A stretch of DNA of 64,000 nt from Oscillospiraceae bacterium (GTDB taxonomy: Bacteria; Bacillota; Clostridia; Oscillospirales; Oscillospiraceae), in the NCBI GenBank assembly GCA_015068495.1, contig SVKL01000010.1:1-64000 (forward strand). Reading direction: 5' to 3'. Made by a program: the position numbers and the translations under genes. The stretch's first letter is position 1. Each line of letters starts with the position of its first letter. Shown here piece after piece: positions 55,818 to 64,000 of this stretch. The notes beneath the pieces were generated by a model. It had not been told where the DNA came from. It ran no database searches and worked only from the letters and a program-made list of their open reading frames with translations.

Positions 55818-56354
55818 ATGAATCCGGTAGTTGCGCAGGCCATAGGCATTGTGGCAATGTTCTTTCATATTTTTTCCTACCAACAAAAAACCGCAAAGGG
55901 AATTATTGCCTGCCAGCTTTTTGGTTCTCTGTTCTTTGGAATCAGTTATCTTATGCTTGGCGCCTATGTTGCCACAATGCTCAATGTGGTTGGTATGATT
56001 CGCGCTGTTGCGTTTTTGAAAAAGGATAAATTACATACAGAGCGCATCGGCTGGCTGATTGGCTTCGGGTTTGCCTATGTAGCGGCATACATTCTGAATT
56101 TTACGCTGCTGCATAAGGAGCCCTCGCTTTATAACCTTTTAATAGAGGCTTTGCCGGTTGTTGGTTTGTTTGCTACCCACCTTGCATTTCGCCACAACTC
56201 CACAAAGACCATTCGCAGATTCTGTGTTGTGTCTTCTGTGTCGTGGTTGATTTTCAATATACTTACGGTCGCCATCGGCGCAATTCTGTGCGAGGCGTTT
56301 TCCTTAGTGTCCATCGTTGTGGCGATGGTGCGGTTTGATAAAGAAAAAACATAA
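55818..56354 (+). CDS. YgjV-like inner membrane protein
   Basis: AQAIGIVAMFFHIFSYQQKTAKGIIACQLFGSLFFGISYLMLGA; multiple TMs. Confidence 0.75.
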   Translation: MNPVVAQAIGIVAMFFHIFSYQQKTAKGIIACQLFGSLFFGISYLMLGAYVATMLNVVGMIRAVAFLKKDKLHTERIGWLIGFGFAYVAAYILNFTLLHKEPSLYNLLIEALPVVGLFATHLAFRHNSTKTIRRFCVVSSVSWLIFNILTVAIGAILCEAFSLVSIVVAMVRFDKEKT

Positions 56355-56357
56355 AAG

Positions 56358-56396
56358 TAAGCCACCGAAGAAATTCTTCGGTGGCTTGTTTTTTAG
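56358..56396. terminator. Bidirectional terminator
   Basis: aagccaccgaagaaattcttcggtggctt. Confidence 0.75.
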
Positions 56397-56397
56397 A

Positions 56398-57423
56398 TTA
56401 GTCAAGAAAAACCTTTTGGCCAGATTTGGAGGATTCGTAGATTGACAGAATCACATCTACAGGACGCTTGCCCTCGTACACATCAATGAGAGGCTTGGTG
56501 CCATTGGTAAGGGCCTCCAAAAAGTCTGCAAATTGCAGAGTGTGCAAACTGGGGGAGAAAGCGGTGGGGTTTGCAGCAGTATCCTTTTCAAAAACAGCGG
56601 CATCTGTGTTTGTGGCGGCTCCGTTAATGCACCATTCGGTAATGGCGTCACCGGTAAATGTGAAATGGCCTTTTGTGCCTAAAATCTCAATGCGGTTGTC
56701 TCTGCCGGGATTCATGCAGGTGGTAGCTTCGATAATACCAACCGCGCCACTGGCAAACTCCACGGTGGCAACAGCAGTATCTTCAACCTCAATATCCCGG
56801 TCCATTGTTCTGCAAACAGCAGAAACAGCCTTTACCGGTCCCATCAGATATTGCAAAAGGTCAATGCCGTGAATGCCTTGGTTCATCAGAACACCGCCGC
56901 CATCCATAGCCCAAGTGCCACGCCAACCGGCGGAGGCATAGTACTCAGGAGAACGGTACATCTTCATATACACATCGCCCAGCAGTAACCTGCCAAATTC
57001 ACCGTCAGCAATGGCTGCCTTAAGCCGCTTAACATCATTAGAAAAACGCAGCTGGCAGATAGAGCCAAGCTGTACCCCATTGCGTTCTACAGCTTCTACA
57101 ATGCGGTTAAGCTGGTCGCGTGTGATCGCCATAGGCTTTTCCACGATGATGTGCTTGCCTGCGTTGGCTGCTGCAACAGCGGCATCCGCATGCAGACCGC
57201 TGGGGGTGCAGATGCACACAATGTCAACATCAGAGCAAGCCAGCATAGCCTCTAAGGTTTCAAATGCTTGACATTCATTTTCTTTTGCAAAGTTAGCAGC
57301 CCGTTCCGGTACCGCGTCATAGGCGCCTACCAGCTTTGCGTTGTCCAATGCGCGGATTGCACCCACGTGGGATACGGAGATGATGCCGCAGCCAATAATG
57401 CCAAAACCAAATGTTTTCATCAC
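56398..57423 (-). CDS. Gfo/Idh/MocA family oxidoreductase
   Basis: GFGIIGCGIISVSHVGAI; CTPSGLHADAAVAAANAGKHIIVEKPMAIT. Confidence 0.95.
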   Translation of the reverse strand: MMKTFGFGIIGCGIISVSHVGAIRALDNAKLVGAYDAVPERAANFAKENECQAFETLEAMLACSDVDIVCICTPSGLHADAAVAAANAGKHIIVEKPMAITRDQLNRIVEAVERNGVQLGSICQLRFSNDVKRLKAAIADGEFGRLLLGDVYMKMYRSPEYYASAGWRGTWAMDGGGVLMNQGIHGIDLLQYLMGPVKAVSAVCRTMDRDIEVEDTAVATVEFASGAVGIIEATTCMNPGRDNRIEILGTKGHFTFTGDAITEWCINGAATNTDAAVFEKDTAANPTAFSPSLHTLQFADFLEALTNGTKPLIDVYEGKRPVDVILSIYESSKSGQKVFLD

Positions 57424-57435
57424 AATAACCTCTTT

Positions 57436-58722
57436 TTAACGTTGTTTTTTGTTTCCAATACCAATCCAACGGGTTTCCTGCTTGGTATGGGAGTCGCCTG
57501 CCAACAGCTGCTCGTGATTTTCAATTACCTTACGGTAGCCGGCTGCGTACGCCTCAATCCATTCCTTGTCGAAGCACTTGAAATTGGGAACGGAGAAGCA
57601 TTCGATATCCACAGACCGCTGCAGGCTGTCGTCTTTGTCGCTGGGCGTGGTGGCGAAATCATAGAAGAAGGGATGGGTGTGCAGGCAGGCGTTGGCGCCG
57701 GGGTCGCACCAGCTGCCGTTTTCAGCACGGACGGCTTCGCAGAAACGGTTCACAGACAGACCGTGGAGTTCTTCCGATAAGTACAATCCGTTGGAACAGT
57801 AGAAGCCGGCCATATTTGAGCCGGTGGACTCGTCAACGCGGATGGGACGGATACCGGGAAGACCTTCCAGCAGATCCCAGAAGTAATTCATAGCCTTGCG
57901 GATTTCTGCGCAGCGCTCATCGTAGTACTTTAACTGCACCCGTCCCAGTGCAGCGCAAAGCTGATTCACACGGCCCTTTACTGCGCCGAGGGAAATCCGG
58001 GAGAAGGGCTGCAGCTCACCCAGCTGCTCAATATAACCCTCGTGGAAACGCTCGTGGTGGGCATAAGCCAGCGCACGCACGTAGTAGTCGCGGTTATCGG
58101 TGACAAGCATACCCATTTCGCCGGCGGCAAAGGTTTTTCCGCTCATCATAGACATAGCGGCGATATCACCGAAAGAACCCAGCTTCTTGCCCTTGTACAT
58201 ACCGCCCTGGGCGTGAGAGACGTCCTCAATCACAATCAGATTATGCTTCTTTGCAATTGCCATAATGGCATCCATATCGCAGGGATAAGCGCAGTAATGG
58301 ACAACCATCAGCGCCTTTGTTTTGGGTGTAATCCGGTGCTCAATATCGGCAGGGTCCATACTCAGCATTTCGTTCACATTGCAGAATACAGCCTTGGCAC
58401 CAAAGGTGTTGGCAGGGACGATACTTGCCCAGTAGGTTTTTGTGGTGCAGATGATTTCATCACCGGGCTGCAGACCAATGGCGAACATCGCAGCAGCCAA
58501 AGACATAGTGCCGTTGGTGTAGGCAAGGGCGTACTTCACACCTTGCCATTGGGCAAATTCCTCACAGAATTTTTCTGTGATGTCTACGCCGGAAAACTTG
58601 TTGCCGCGAATCACTTCCAGTGCGGCATCCTCGTCTTCTTTTGTGATGATGGGCCATTTGAACATATGGTTGGGGGTTTCTTTCACAGTGGGCGTACCGC
58701 CGAAAAGGGCTAATTTCTCCAT
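57436..58722 (-). CDS. DegT/DnrJ/EryC1/StrS family PLP-dependent aminotransferase
   Basis: YTNGTMSLAAAMFAIGLQPGDEIICTTKTY; VIEDVSHAQGGMYKGKKLGSFGDIAAMSMMSGKTFAAGEMGML. Confidence 0.94.
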   Translation of the reverse strand: MEKLALFGGTPTVKETPNHMFKWPIITKEDEDAALEVIRGNKFSGVDITEKFCEEFAQWQGVKYALAYTNGTMSLAAAMFAIGLQPGDEIICTTKTYWASIVPANTFGAKAVFCNVNEMLSMDPADIEHRITPKTKALMVVHYCAYPCDMDAIMAIAKKHNLIVIEDVSHAQGGMYKGKKLGSFGDIAAMSMMSGKTFAAGEMGMLVTDNRDYYVRALAYAHHERFHEGYIEQLGELQPFSRISLGAVKGRVNQLCAALGRVQLKYYDERCAEIRKAMNYFWDLLEGLPGIRPIRVDESTGSNMAGFYCSNGLYLSEELHGLSVNRFCEAVRAENGSWCDPGANACLHTHPFFYDFATTPSDKDDSLQRSVDIECFSVPNFKCFDKEWIEAYAAGYRKVIENHEQLLAGDSHTKQETRWIGIGNKKQR

Positions 58723-58769
58723 TTTTGTTTCCTCCTAAGCGTTGTATGAATAACAATGGTGTAGTTTAT

Positions 58770-59654
58770 TTATGCTTCCTCGTTTTTCGAGGCGTTCATC
58801 CGTTCCTGTCTGGGTGTGCGGTGGTATTTGCGTTTGTAACAGCGGCCGAAATAGCCCTCCTCTTGGAAACCGCAGCTATCGGTAATCTGAGCGAGGGTGC
58901 TGTTGCTGTGCTCCAGCATCAGCTTGGCGATTTTCAAGCGGTAATCGGTGATATAGTGAATGACCGTTTGTCCGGTTACCAGCTTGAATATTCTGCAAAA
59001 ATGGGATGTGCTGATGTTGCACAGCTCGGCGAGCTGATTGACAGTCAAAGCGCTTGCGTAATCGTTTCTGATTTTTTTAAGGGCCGGTTCAATGACAGAA
59101 TAATATTTTTCTGATTTACTGTTTCCCGGCAGAGGAGACAGGGGGCTTACCTCATCCCGGAACAGCAAAGCAAAGAACGCCAGCAGCAGCCCGCGGACGG
59201 TGGCGCGGTAACAGGGCTTTTCCGAGTCCGTCTCTTTTGCCAGCAGTGTAAGCAGCGCGTTCATATCTTCGTTGTTGCGAATCAAATGGTTAAAGCGCAG
59301 CTGCTTGCTCAGCAGCCTGTGGAACAAATCCAATTCGCCGGACATTTCCGTAGAGAAAAAATTCAAGTCTACAATGAGAAGCAGGTACTTTCCCGGGTCA
59401 TCTCCAACCCGGACGGTGGAATGGATTTCATAAGGATTGATAATCACAATGTCGCCGGCTGTGGCGTGTACATTGTCCTCTCCAATCAACAGCCAAGCCT
59501 CTCCGCTGTAGAAGAATTTGATTTCAATTTCAGGATGAAACAGCTCAGGCGCATTGGAAACAGAGGATTTTCCGGGTGTGATTCTCACCTTGAAGTCTTC
59601 GTCGGAAAAGCGAATGTTGTCTTGGCTGACTGTTCGGCTTTCTTTGCTTTGCAT
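58770..59654 (-). CDS. AraC family transcriptional regulator
   Basis: Cupin-like N-terminus; AraC HTH LTVNQLAELCNISTSHFCRIFKLVTGQTVIHYITDYRL...ITDSCGFQEEGYFGRCYKRKYHRTPRQER. Confidence 0.94.
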   Translation of the reverse strand: MQSKESRTVSQDNIRFSDEDFKVRITPGKSSVSNAPELFHPEIEIKFFYSGEAWLLIGEDNVHATAGDIVIINPYEIHSTVRVGDDPGKYLLLIVDLNFFSTEMSGELDLFHRLLSKQLRFNHLIRNNEDMNALLTLLAKETDSEKPCYRATVRGLLLAFFALLFRDEVSPLSPLPGNSKSEKYYSVIEPALKKIRNDYASALTVNQLAELCNISTSHFCRIFKLVTGQTVIHYITDYRLKIAKLMLEHSNSTLAQITDSCGFQEEGYFGRCYKRKYHRTPRQERMNASKNEEA

Positions 59655-59838
59655 CTCTACCGAATCCTTTCCCTAGCATTTTATACACGTGGGGGGACTG
59701 CTGTATCTACGGACATTATAACGCTGATTGCAGAGGGAAACAACCCCCTACATTGCCCGATTATAGGACAATCTTGCTCGAAAAACAAAATATTAGAATT
59801 TTATCCCATATATTTGAGTTAAAAAATGCAATTAAATA

Positions 59839-59870
59839 AGAAAGCAGGCGTATAACGCCTGCTTTTTTAT
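59839..59870. terminator. Terminator
   Basis: aagcaggcgtataacgcctgctttttta. Confidence 0.75.
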
Positions 59871-60508
59871 GTATTGATATAGGTTCGTAATGCGTCCATA
59901 GTATGAGCAATGGCAATCGCGCCTGCCTGCTCCATAGCTTCTACCTTGCCGTAGCCCCAGGCAACGCCGATGGTTGGGATTCCGTGGGCTGCAGCGCCCA
60001 ACACATCAAATTCCGTGTCACCTACCATAAGCATATTTTCCGGCGTACCGATTTTCTCCAGAAGGTAGGCAATCACATCAGCCTTATGGACACGGGTACC
60101 GTCTAAGGTGGCGCCGCAAATCACTTCAAAATATTGGTCAAGGTCGAATTTTTTCAGAATTTCCACAGAGGTAACCTCCGGCTTGGAGGTAGCAACAAAC
60201 AGCCGGTGTCCTTGCGCCTTCAGCGTTGCCAGTAGCTGGTGGATTCCGGGATAAGGGGTGTTTTCAAACTTTCCCACCGTGGTATACCGACTGCGGAATA
60301 CCTTCACAGCCTCTTGGGCTTTGTCTGCCGGCACACCGAACTGCTGAAAGGTTTTATCCAGCGGCGGCCCTACAAATACACCCATTTCCTCCCGCGGGGG
60401 AACAGGCAGACCAAAATGCTCCAGCGCCAAAATTGCGCAGTTGATAATCCCTTCACCGGAGTCGGTGAGAGTGCCGTCCAAATCAAAGAGAATGGCTTTT
60501 TTTGTCAT
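59867..60508 (-). CDS. HAD family hydrolase (phosphoglycolate phosphatase-like)
   Basis: ILFDLDGTLTDSGEGI; FVATSKPEVT; MVGDTEFDVLGAAAHGIPTIGVAWGYG. Confidence 0.94.
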   Translation of the reverse strand: MTKKAILFDLDGTLTDSGEGIINCAILALEHFGLPVPPREEMGVFVGPPLDKTFQQFGVPADKAQEAVKVFRSRYTTVGKFENTPYPGIHQLLATLKAQGHRLFVATSKPEVTSVEILKKFDLDQYFEVICGATLDGTRVHKADVIAYLLEKIGTPENMLMVGDTEFDVLGAAAHGIPTIGVAWGYGKVEAMEQAGAIAIAHTMDALRTYINT

Positions 60509-60526
60509 AGGCGGTAACCTCCAAAT

Positions 60527-61864
60527 TTATGCCTGCAGCCACTGGTCAATTGCGGGGAGAAGGTTTTCAAACCGGGCAAAGGTGTTATACATATCCCGTG
60601 TCTCCAATGGCGTTGTAAAGCTTCCGATTTCCAGCGTAAGAGATGGGATTCCCAGTTCGTCCATAGCCCAATCCTTATAGCCTGCACCGGTGGTGCCATC
60701 ATATTGTATGGGCGTATAGCCGGTTATTTGCGCAATTGCTTTTGCAAAGCTGAAAGAAAGGGAGTTGACAGGCTCTTTGTTGCCGTAGCGGTAATAAATC
60801 ACGCTTCCGTGGGAGTGAAAGCTCACCGTTGCGTCAAAGGAATTGTCCAAAGTATATTCCGCCAAGGCGGCGCTTTCTGCCGCGCAGAGGGGCTGACCGC
60901 CCCGATATCGCTCCGAGGAGGGCAGCGGATGCTCCCAGCTTTCCGACCAACCGGAGGGGAAGTTTCTGTTTAAGTCGATGCCCAAGGCATTTGACTTCCA
61001 TTTTTTTGCGTAGGTAGCAGAATCATAGGTAGTATATTCCAAATTCAAATCGGATTGATAGATTTCTGCTTGGGTGTCGTTTAGCTGCATAGTCTGGGAA
61101 AGGGTCACGCCGTCGGGATTGGACATAGGAATAATATGATAGCAGATATCATTTCCGGACAGATATCCTTCCGCTAAGCTGTGGTCGGCAATGGCCATCA
61201 GCAGCCACGCAGTGAAATACTCCCGCCCGTGGATCGCGCCTTGCATAAGCACCTGGCGCTTGGCGTTGGGATTTCCGATTTTAATAACCGGTATCTCCCG
61301 CCCAAGCTCACTTTCTCCAATGGATGCCCGGTGCACAAGACCGGGATAACGCTCCTGCAGCGCTTCAATATCTGTTAGCAGCTGCTGGTAGGAATACTGG
61401 CAGGTTGGGGAAATTACCTGCAAGCGCTTGGCAAAATAAGCTTCGTCTGCCGGCATTATGTAGTTGGCACTTACGTAGCCTTGCATCCCGTTATAGGTAA
61501 CAAGGGCGTATTTTCCGCTCCATTGTTCAAAGGTAAGGTGCTCCCCAAGGGGGATTTCGGAAAGGGTTTCTCCACCGCCGGGTTGGGAACGCAGATAAAT
61601 ATACTCGTTGCATAGAGGGGTCCAAATGTTATCGGGGATCACTTCCGGCTCAGTGGGCTGGGGTTCTGTTTCTCCTTGAGTCGGCTCGGTTTCCGGTTGG
61701 GTGGGGGTTGTGTCCGAGGTTTCGTTTACGGTGCTTTCTGTCGTAGCTTCTGTGGGAACTGTATGATATAACCCTTGTGTTTCTGCAGAGGACGTATCCT
61801 TGCACCCTATTAAAGAAAACAGCAAGGGGAAAAGACAAAGACAGGAAATAATTCTTTTGGGCAT
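60527..61864 (-). CDS. M14 family zinc carboxypeptidase, lipoprotein with SH3-like domain
   Basis: Lipobox LFSLIGCKD; SH3-like LRSQPGGGETLSEIPLGEHLTFEQWSGKYALVTYNGMQGYVSANYI; QGAIHGREYFTAW, GIDLNRNFPSGW, VSFHSHG, TLEIGSF. Confidence 0.92.
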   Translation of the reverse strand: MPKRIISCLCLFPLLFSLIGCKDTSSAETQGLYHTVPTEATTESTVNETSDTTPTQPETEPTQGETEPQPTEPEVIPDNIWTPLCNEYIYLRSQPGGGETLSEIPLGEHLTFEQWSGKYALVTYNGMQGYVSANYIMPADEAYFAKRLQVISPTCQYSYQQLLTDIEALQERYPGLVHRASIGESELGREIPVIKIGNPNAKRQVLMQGAIHGREYFTAWLLMAIADHSLAEGYLSGNDICYHIIPMSNPDGVTLSQTMQLNDTQAEIYQSDLNLEYTTYDSATYAKKWKSNALGIDLNRNFPSGWSESWEHPLPSSERYRGGQPLCAAESAALAEYTLDNSFDATVSFHSHGSVIYYRYGNKEPVNSLSFSFAKAIAQITGYTPIQYDGTTGAGYKDWAMDELGIPSLTLEIGSFTTPLETRDMYNTFARFENLLPAIDQWLQA

Positions 61865-61964
61865 AGATACCTCCACGTTGCGTATATGCTCATTTTAGCA
61901 CGAAAAATGCAGAACTACAACAGAAAAATGCAAAAAAAGCACCACCCCTTTGGGTGGTGCTTTT

Positions 61965-62053
61965 TGGCGGAGAGTTAGGGATTCGAACCCTAGGTTCCTT
62001 GCGGAATCACTAGTTTTCAAGACTAGCTCCTTAAACCACTCGGACAACTCTCC
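61965..62053 (-). tRNA. tRNA-Ser (anticodon TGA)
   Basis: Minus strand GGAGAGT..ACTCTCC acceptor; GCTAGTCTTGAAAACTAGT anticodon arm; long variable arm; encoded CCA. Confidence 0.95.
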
Positions 62054-62117
62054 GTGACGAGCCAATGATACCATTGCCGCATCAAAAAGTCAAGGGAGAA
62101 TCGGTGATAACCGGTTC

Positions 62118-63983
62118 CTATTTCCGCCGTTTCGGAGGAACGGGTCTTTTCTTGTTCAGTGGTTTGGGAGGTGCGGTACGGGGGCCGGACCTAGGCGGTA
62201 CAGCCCGAATCAGACATTTAGGTCCGGAGCCAATCAAGTCCTCTCTGTGGGCTTTTAACAGCGCCTCACGTACTAAGTAGTAGTTTTTAGGATTGCGGTA
62301 CTGAATTAACGCCCGCTGCATAGCTTTTTCGTGGGGGTCGGTGGGTACATACACCTTCTCCATCGTCCGGGGGTCAAGACCGGTGTAGTACATTACCGAG
62401 GACAATGTGGAGGGTGTGGGGTAAAAATCCTGCACCTGCTCGGGGTTGTAGCCCATATCCCGGATATACTCAGCCAGCTCCACCGCCTCTTTCATAGTAG
62501 AGCCGGGGTGGCTGGACATTAAGTAGGGCACTAAAAACTGATTCATCCCGTATTGCTTATTCAGGGCGTAGTATTTGTCCACAAACCGGTTGTAAACAGC
62601 ATTTCTGGGCTTACCCATACGGCTAAGCACCGCATCTGACACGTGCTCCGGCGCAACCTTCAGCTGACCGGAAATGTGGAACTGTACCAGCTCCTTAAAA
62701 AAGGTGTCCTTCTTGTCGGCAAGGAGATAGTCGAAGCGAATACCGCTGCGGACAAACACCTTCTTCACGCCGGGAATCTTCCGCAGTTTCCGCAGCAGCG
62801 CCACATAATCCGAGTGGTCGGCTCGCATATTTTTGCAGGGGGTGGGGTACAGACACTGCCGTCCACCGCAAGCGCCTTTGGTTAGCTGCTTTTCGCAGGC
62901 AGGGTGGCGGAAATTGGCGGTAGGGCCGCCTACATCGTGGATATAGCCCTTAAAATCCTTGTCCTTGACCATAAGCTCCGCTTCCGCCAAAATGGATTCG
63001 TGGCTGCGGGTCTGAATGATGCGTCCCTGATGGAAGGTCAGCGCGCAGAAGGAGCAGGCGCCAAAGCACCCACGATTGCTGACTAAGCTGAATTTAACCT
63101 CCTCAATGGCGGGTACGCCGCCCAGCTTTTCATAGCTGGGGTGATAGGTGCGGCAGTAGGGAAGCGCGTAAACTTCGTCCATTTCCGCGGTACTCATAGG
63201 CTTTTGGGGCGGGTTTTGCACCACAAATTGCTTTCCGTAAGGCTCAGCCAGCCGCTTTGCGGTAAAGGGGTCGCAGTTGCCATATTGGGTGCGGAAGCTT
63301 TCCGCGTAAACCCGCTTGTTGGCTTTTAACTGCTCATAGGAGGGCAGAATAATGGTGGGAAGGCTCTCGTCCAAAGCGTCCGTTTTGAATACCGTGCCGT
63401 CAATATAAGTAATATCCCGTACGTTCAGCCCGGAATTCAGCGCGTCGGCAATCTCCACAATACTCTTTTCGCCCATACCGTACATTAAAAGGTCAGCTTG
63501 GCTGTCCAGCAGTATAGAGCGCTTCAGACTTTCCGACCAGTAATCATAGTGGGCAAGGCGGCGCAAGCTGGCCTCAATGCCGCCGATTAAGATAGGTACA
63601 TCTTTGTATACCTGCCGAATCAGGTTGCAATAAACCACCGTGGCATAGTCGGGGCGCTTGCCCATAACGCCGCCGGGGGTAAAGGCATCGGTCTTCCGCT
63701 TGTGCTTGGTGACAGAGTAGTGGTTGACCATAGAGTCCATATTGCCGCCGGACACTAAAAAGCCAAGTCGCGGTCTGCCCAAAATGGCGATGGATTGGGG
63801 ATTCTTCCAATCGGGCTGGGAGATAATGCCCACCGAGTAGCCGGCATTTTCCAAAACCCGGCTGATGATGGCGTGACCGAAGGAGGGGTGGTCCACATAG
63901 GCATCACCAATGACATACACAAAGTCGCACTGGGTCCAGCCACGGTCCAGCATATCCTGTTTGCAGATGGGCAGAAAGTCCAT
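62118..63983 (-). CDS. YgiQ family radical SAM protein
   Basis: [30 protein letters not shown] radical SAM CxxxCxx[37 protein letters not shown]-terminus. Confidence 0.96.
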   Translation of the reverse strand: MDFLPICKQDMLDRGWTQCDFVYVIGDAYVDHPSFGHAIISRVLENAGYSVGIISQPDWKNPQSIAILGRPRLGFLVSGGNMDSMVNHYSVTKHKRKTDAFTPGGVMGKRPDYATVVYCNLIRQVYKDVPILIGGIEASLRRLAHYDYWSESLKRSILLDSQADLLMYGMGEKSIVEIADALNSGLNVRDITYIDGTVFKTDALDESLPTIILPSYEQLKANKRVYAESFRTQYGNCDPFTAKRLAEPYGKQFVVQNPPQKPMSTAEMDEVYALPYCRTYHPSYEKLGGVPAIEEVKFSLVSNRGCFGACSFCALTFHQGRIIQTRSHESILAEAELMVKDKDFKGYIHDVGGPTANFRHPACEKQLTKGACGGRQCLYPTPCKNMRADHSDYVALLRKLRKIPGVKKVFVRSGIRFDYLLADKKDTFFKELVQFHISGQLKVAPEHVSDAVLSRMGKPRNAVYNRFVDKYYALNKQYGMNQFLVPYLMSSHPGSTMKEAVELAEYIRDMGYNPEQVQDFYPTPSTLSSVMYYTGLDPRTMEKVYVPTDPHEKAMQRALIQYRNPKNYYLVREALLKAHREDLIGSGPKCLIRAVPPRSGPRTAPPKPLNKKRPVPPKRRK

Positions 63984-64000
63984 AAAAATCCCTCCTTGTC

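Overview
The window looks like a chromosomal segment of an anaerobic Firmicute. Gene content resembles Oscillospiraceae/Clostridia, but this is inferred from gene families only. It is almost fully coding. I see no CRISPR array, rRNA, transposase or integrase. Main blocks: (i) 1-3.1 kb, an ABC-2 exporter pair and a MerR/GyrI-type regulator, with integration-scar-like repeats; (ii) 3.1-12.9 kb, a surface locus with a membrane-anchored cohesin-domain protein, a 2446-aa InlB-repeat protein carrying an N-terminal dockerin, a membrane-anchored subtilisin-like protease and a tiny Cys-rich ORF; (iii) 13.7-16.2 kb, an ECF sigma factor coupled to a membrane beta-propeller protein; (iv) 16.3-23 kb, MntP, VanZ, lipoprotein, MBOAT/DHHW, HtrA-like and LCP genes; (v) 23-34.5 kb, a GH2 enzyme, lipoate ligase, DeoR regulator and a 2-oxoacid dehydrogenase operon (triple-lipoyl Cys-rich E2, E3, fused E1 alpha-beta, MBL-fold protein); (vi) 36.6-39.2 kb, tRNA-Thr and tRNA-Tyr followed by a nest of tRNA-Tyr-derived fragments and hairpins, plus a 52-bp direct repeat spaced exactly 2000 bp around a second ECF/anti-sigma pair; (vii) 40.2-52.8 kb, a sugar/amino-sugar locus (AraC, ASRT-like protein, phosphotriesterase-like, fucose-isomerase-like, NagB, NagA, three GH20-like paralogues); (viii) 52.9-64 kb, housekeeping genes (CoaX, HAD, M14 peptidase, YgiQ) plus a Gfo/Idh/MocA-DegT-AraC group and tRNA-Ser. 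Most notable to me are the cohesin/dockerin surface pair, the tRNA-Tyr fragment/hairpin nest with the 2-kb repeat, the Cys-rich triple-lipoyl dehydrogenase operon with matching DeoR operators, and the three GH20-like paralogues.
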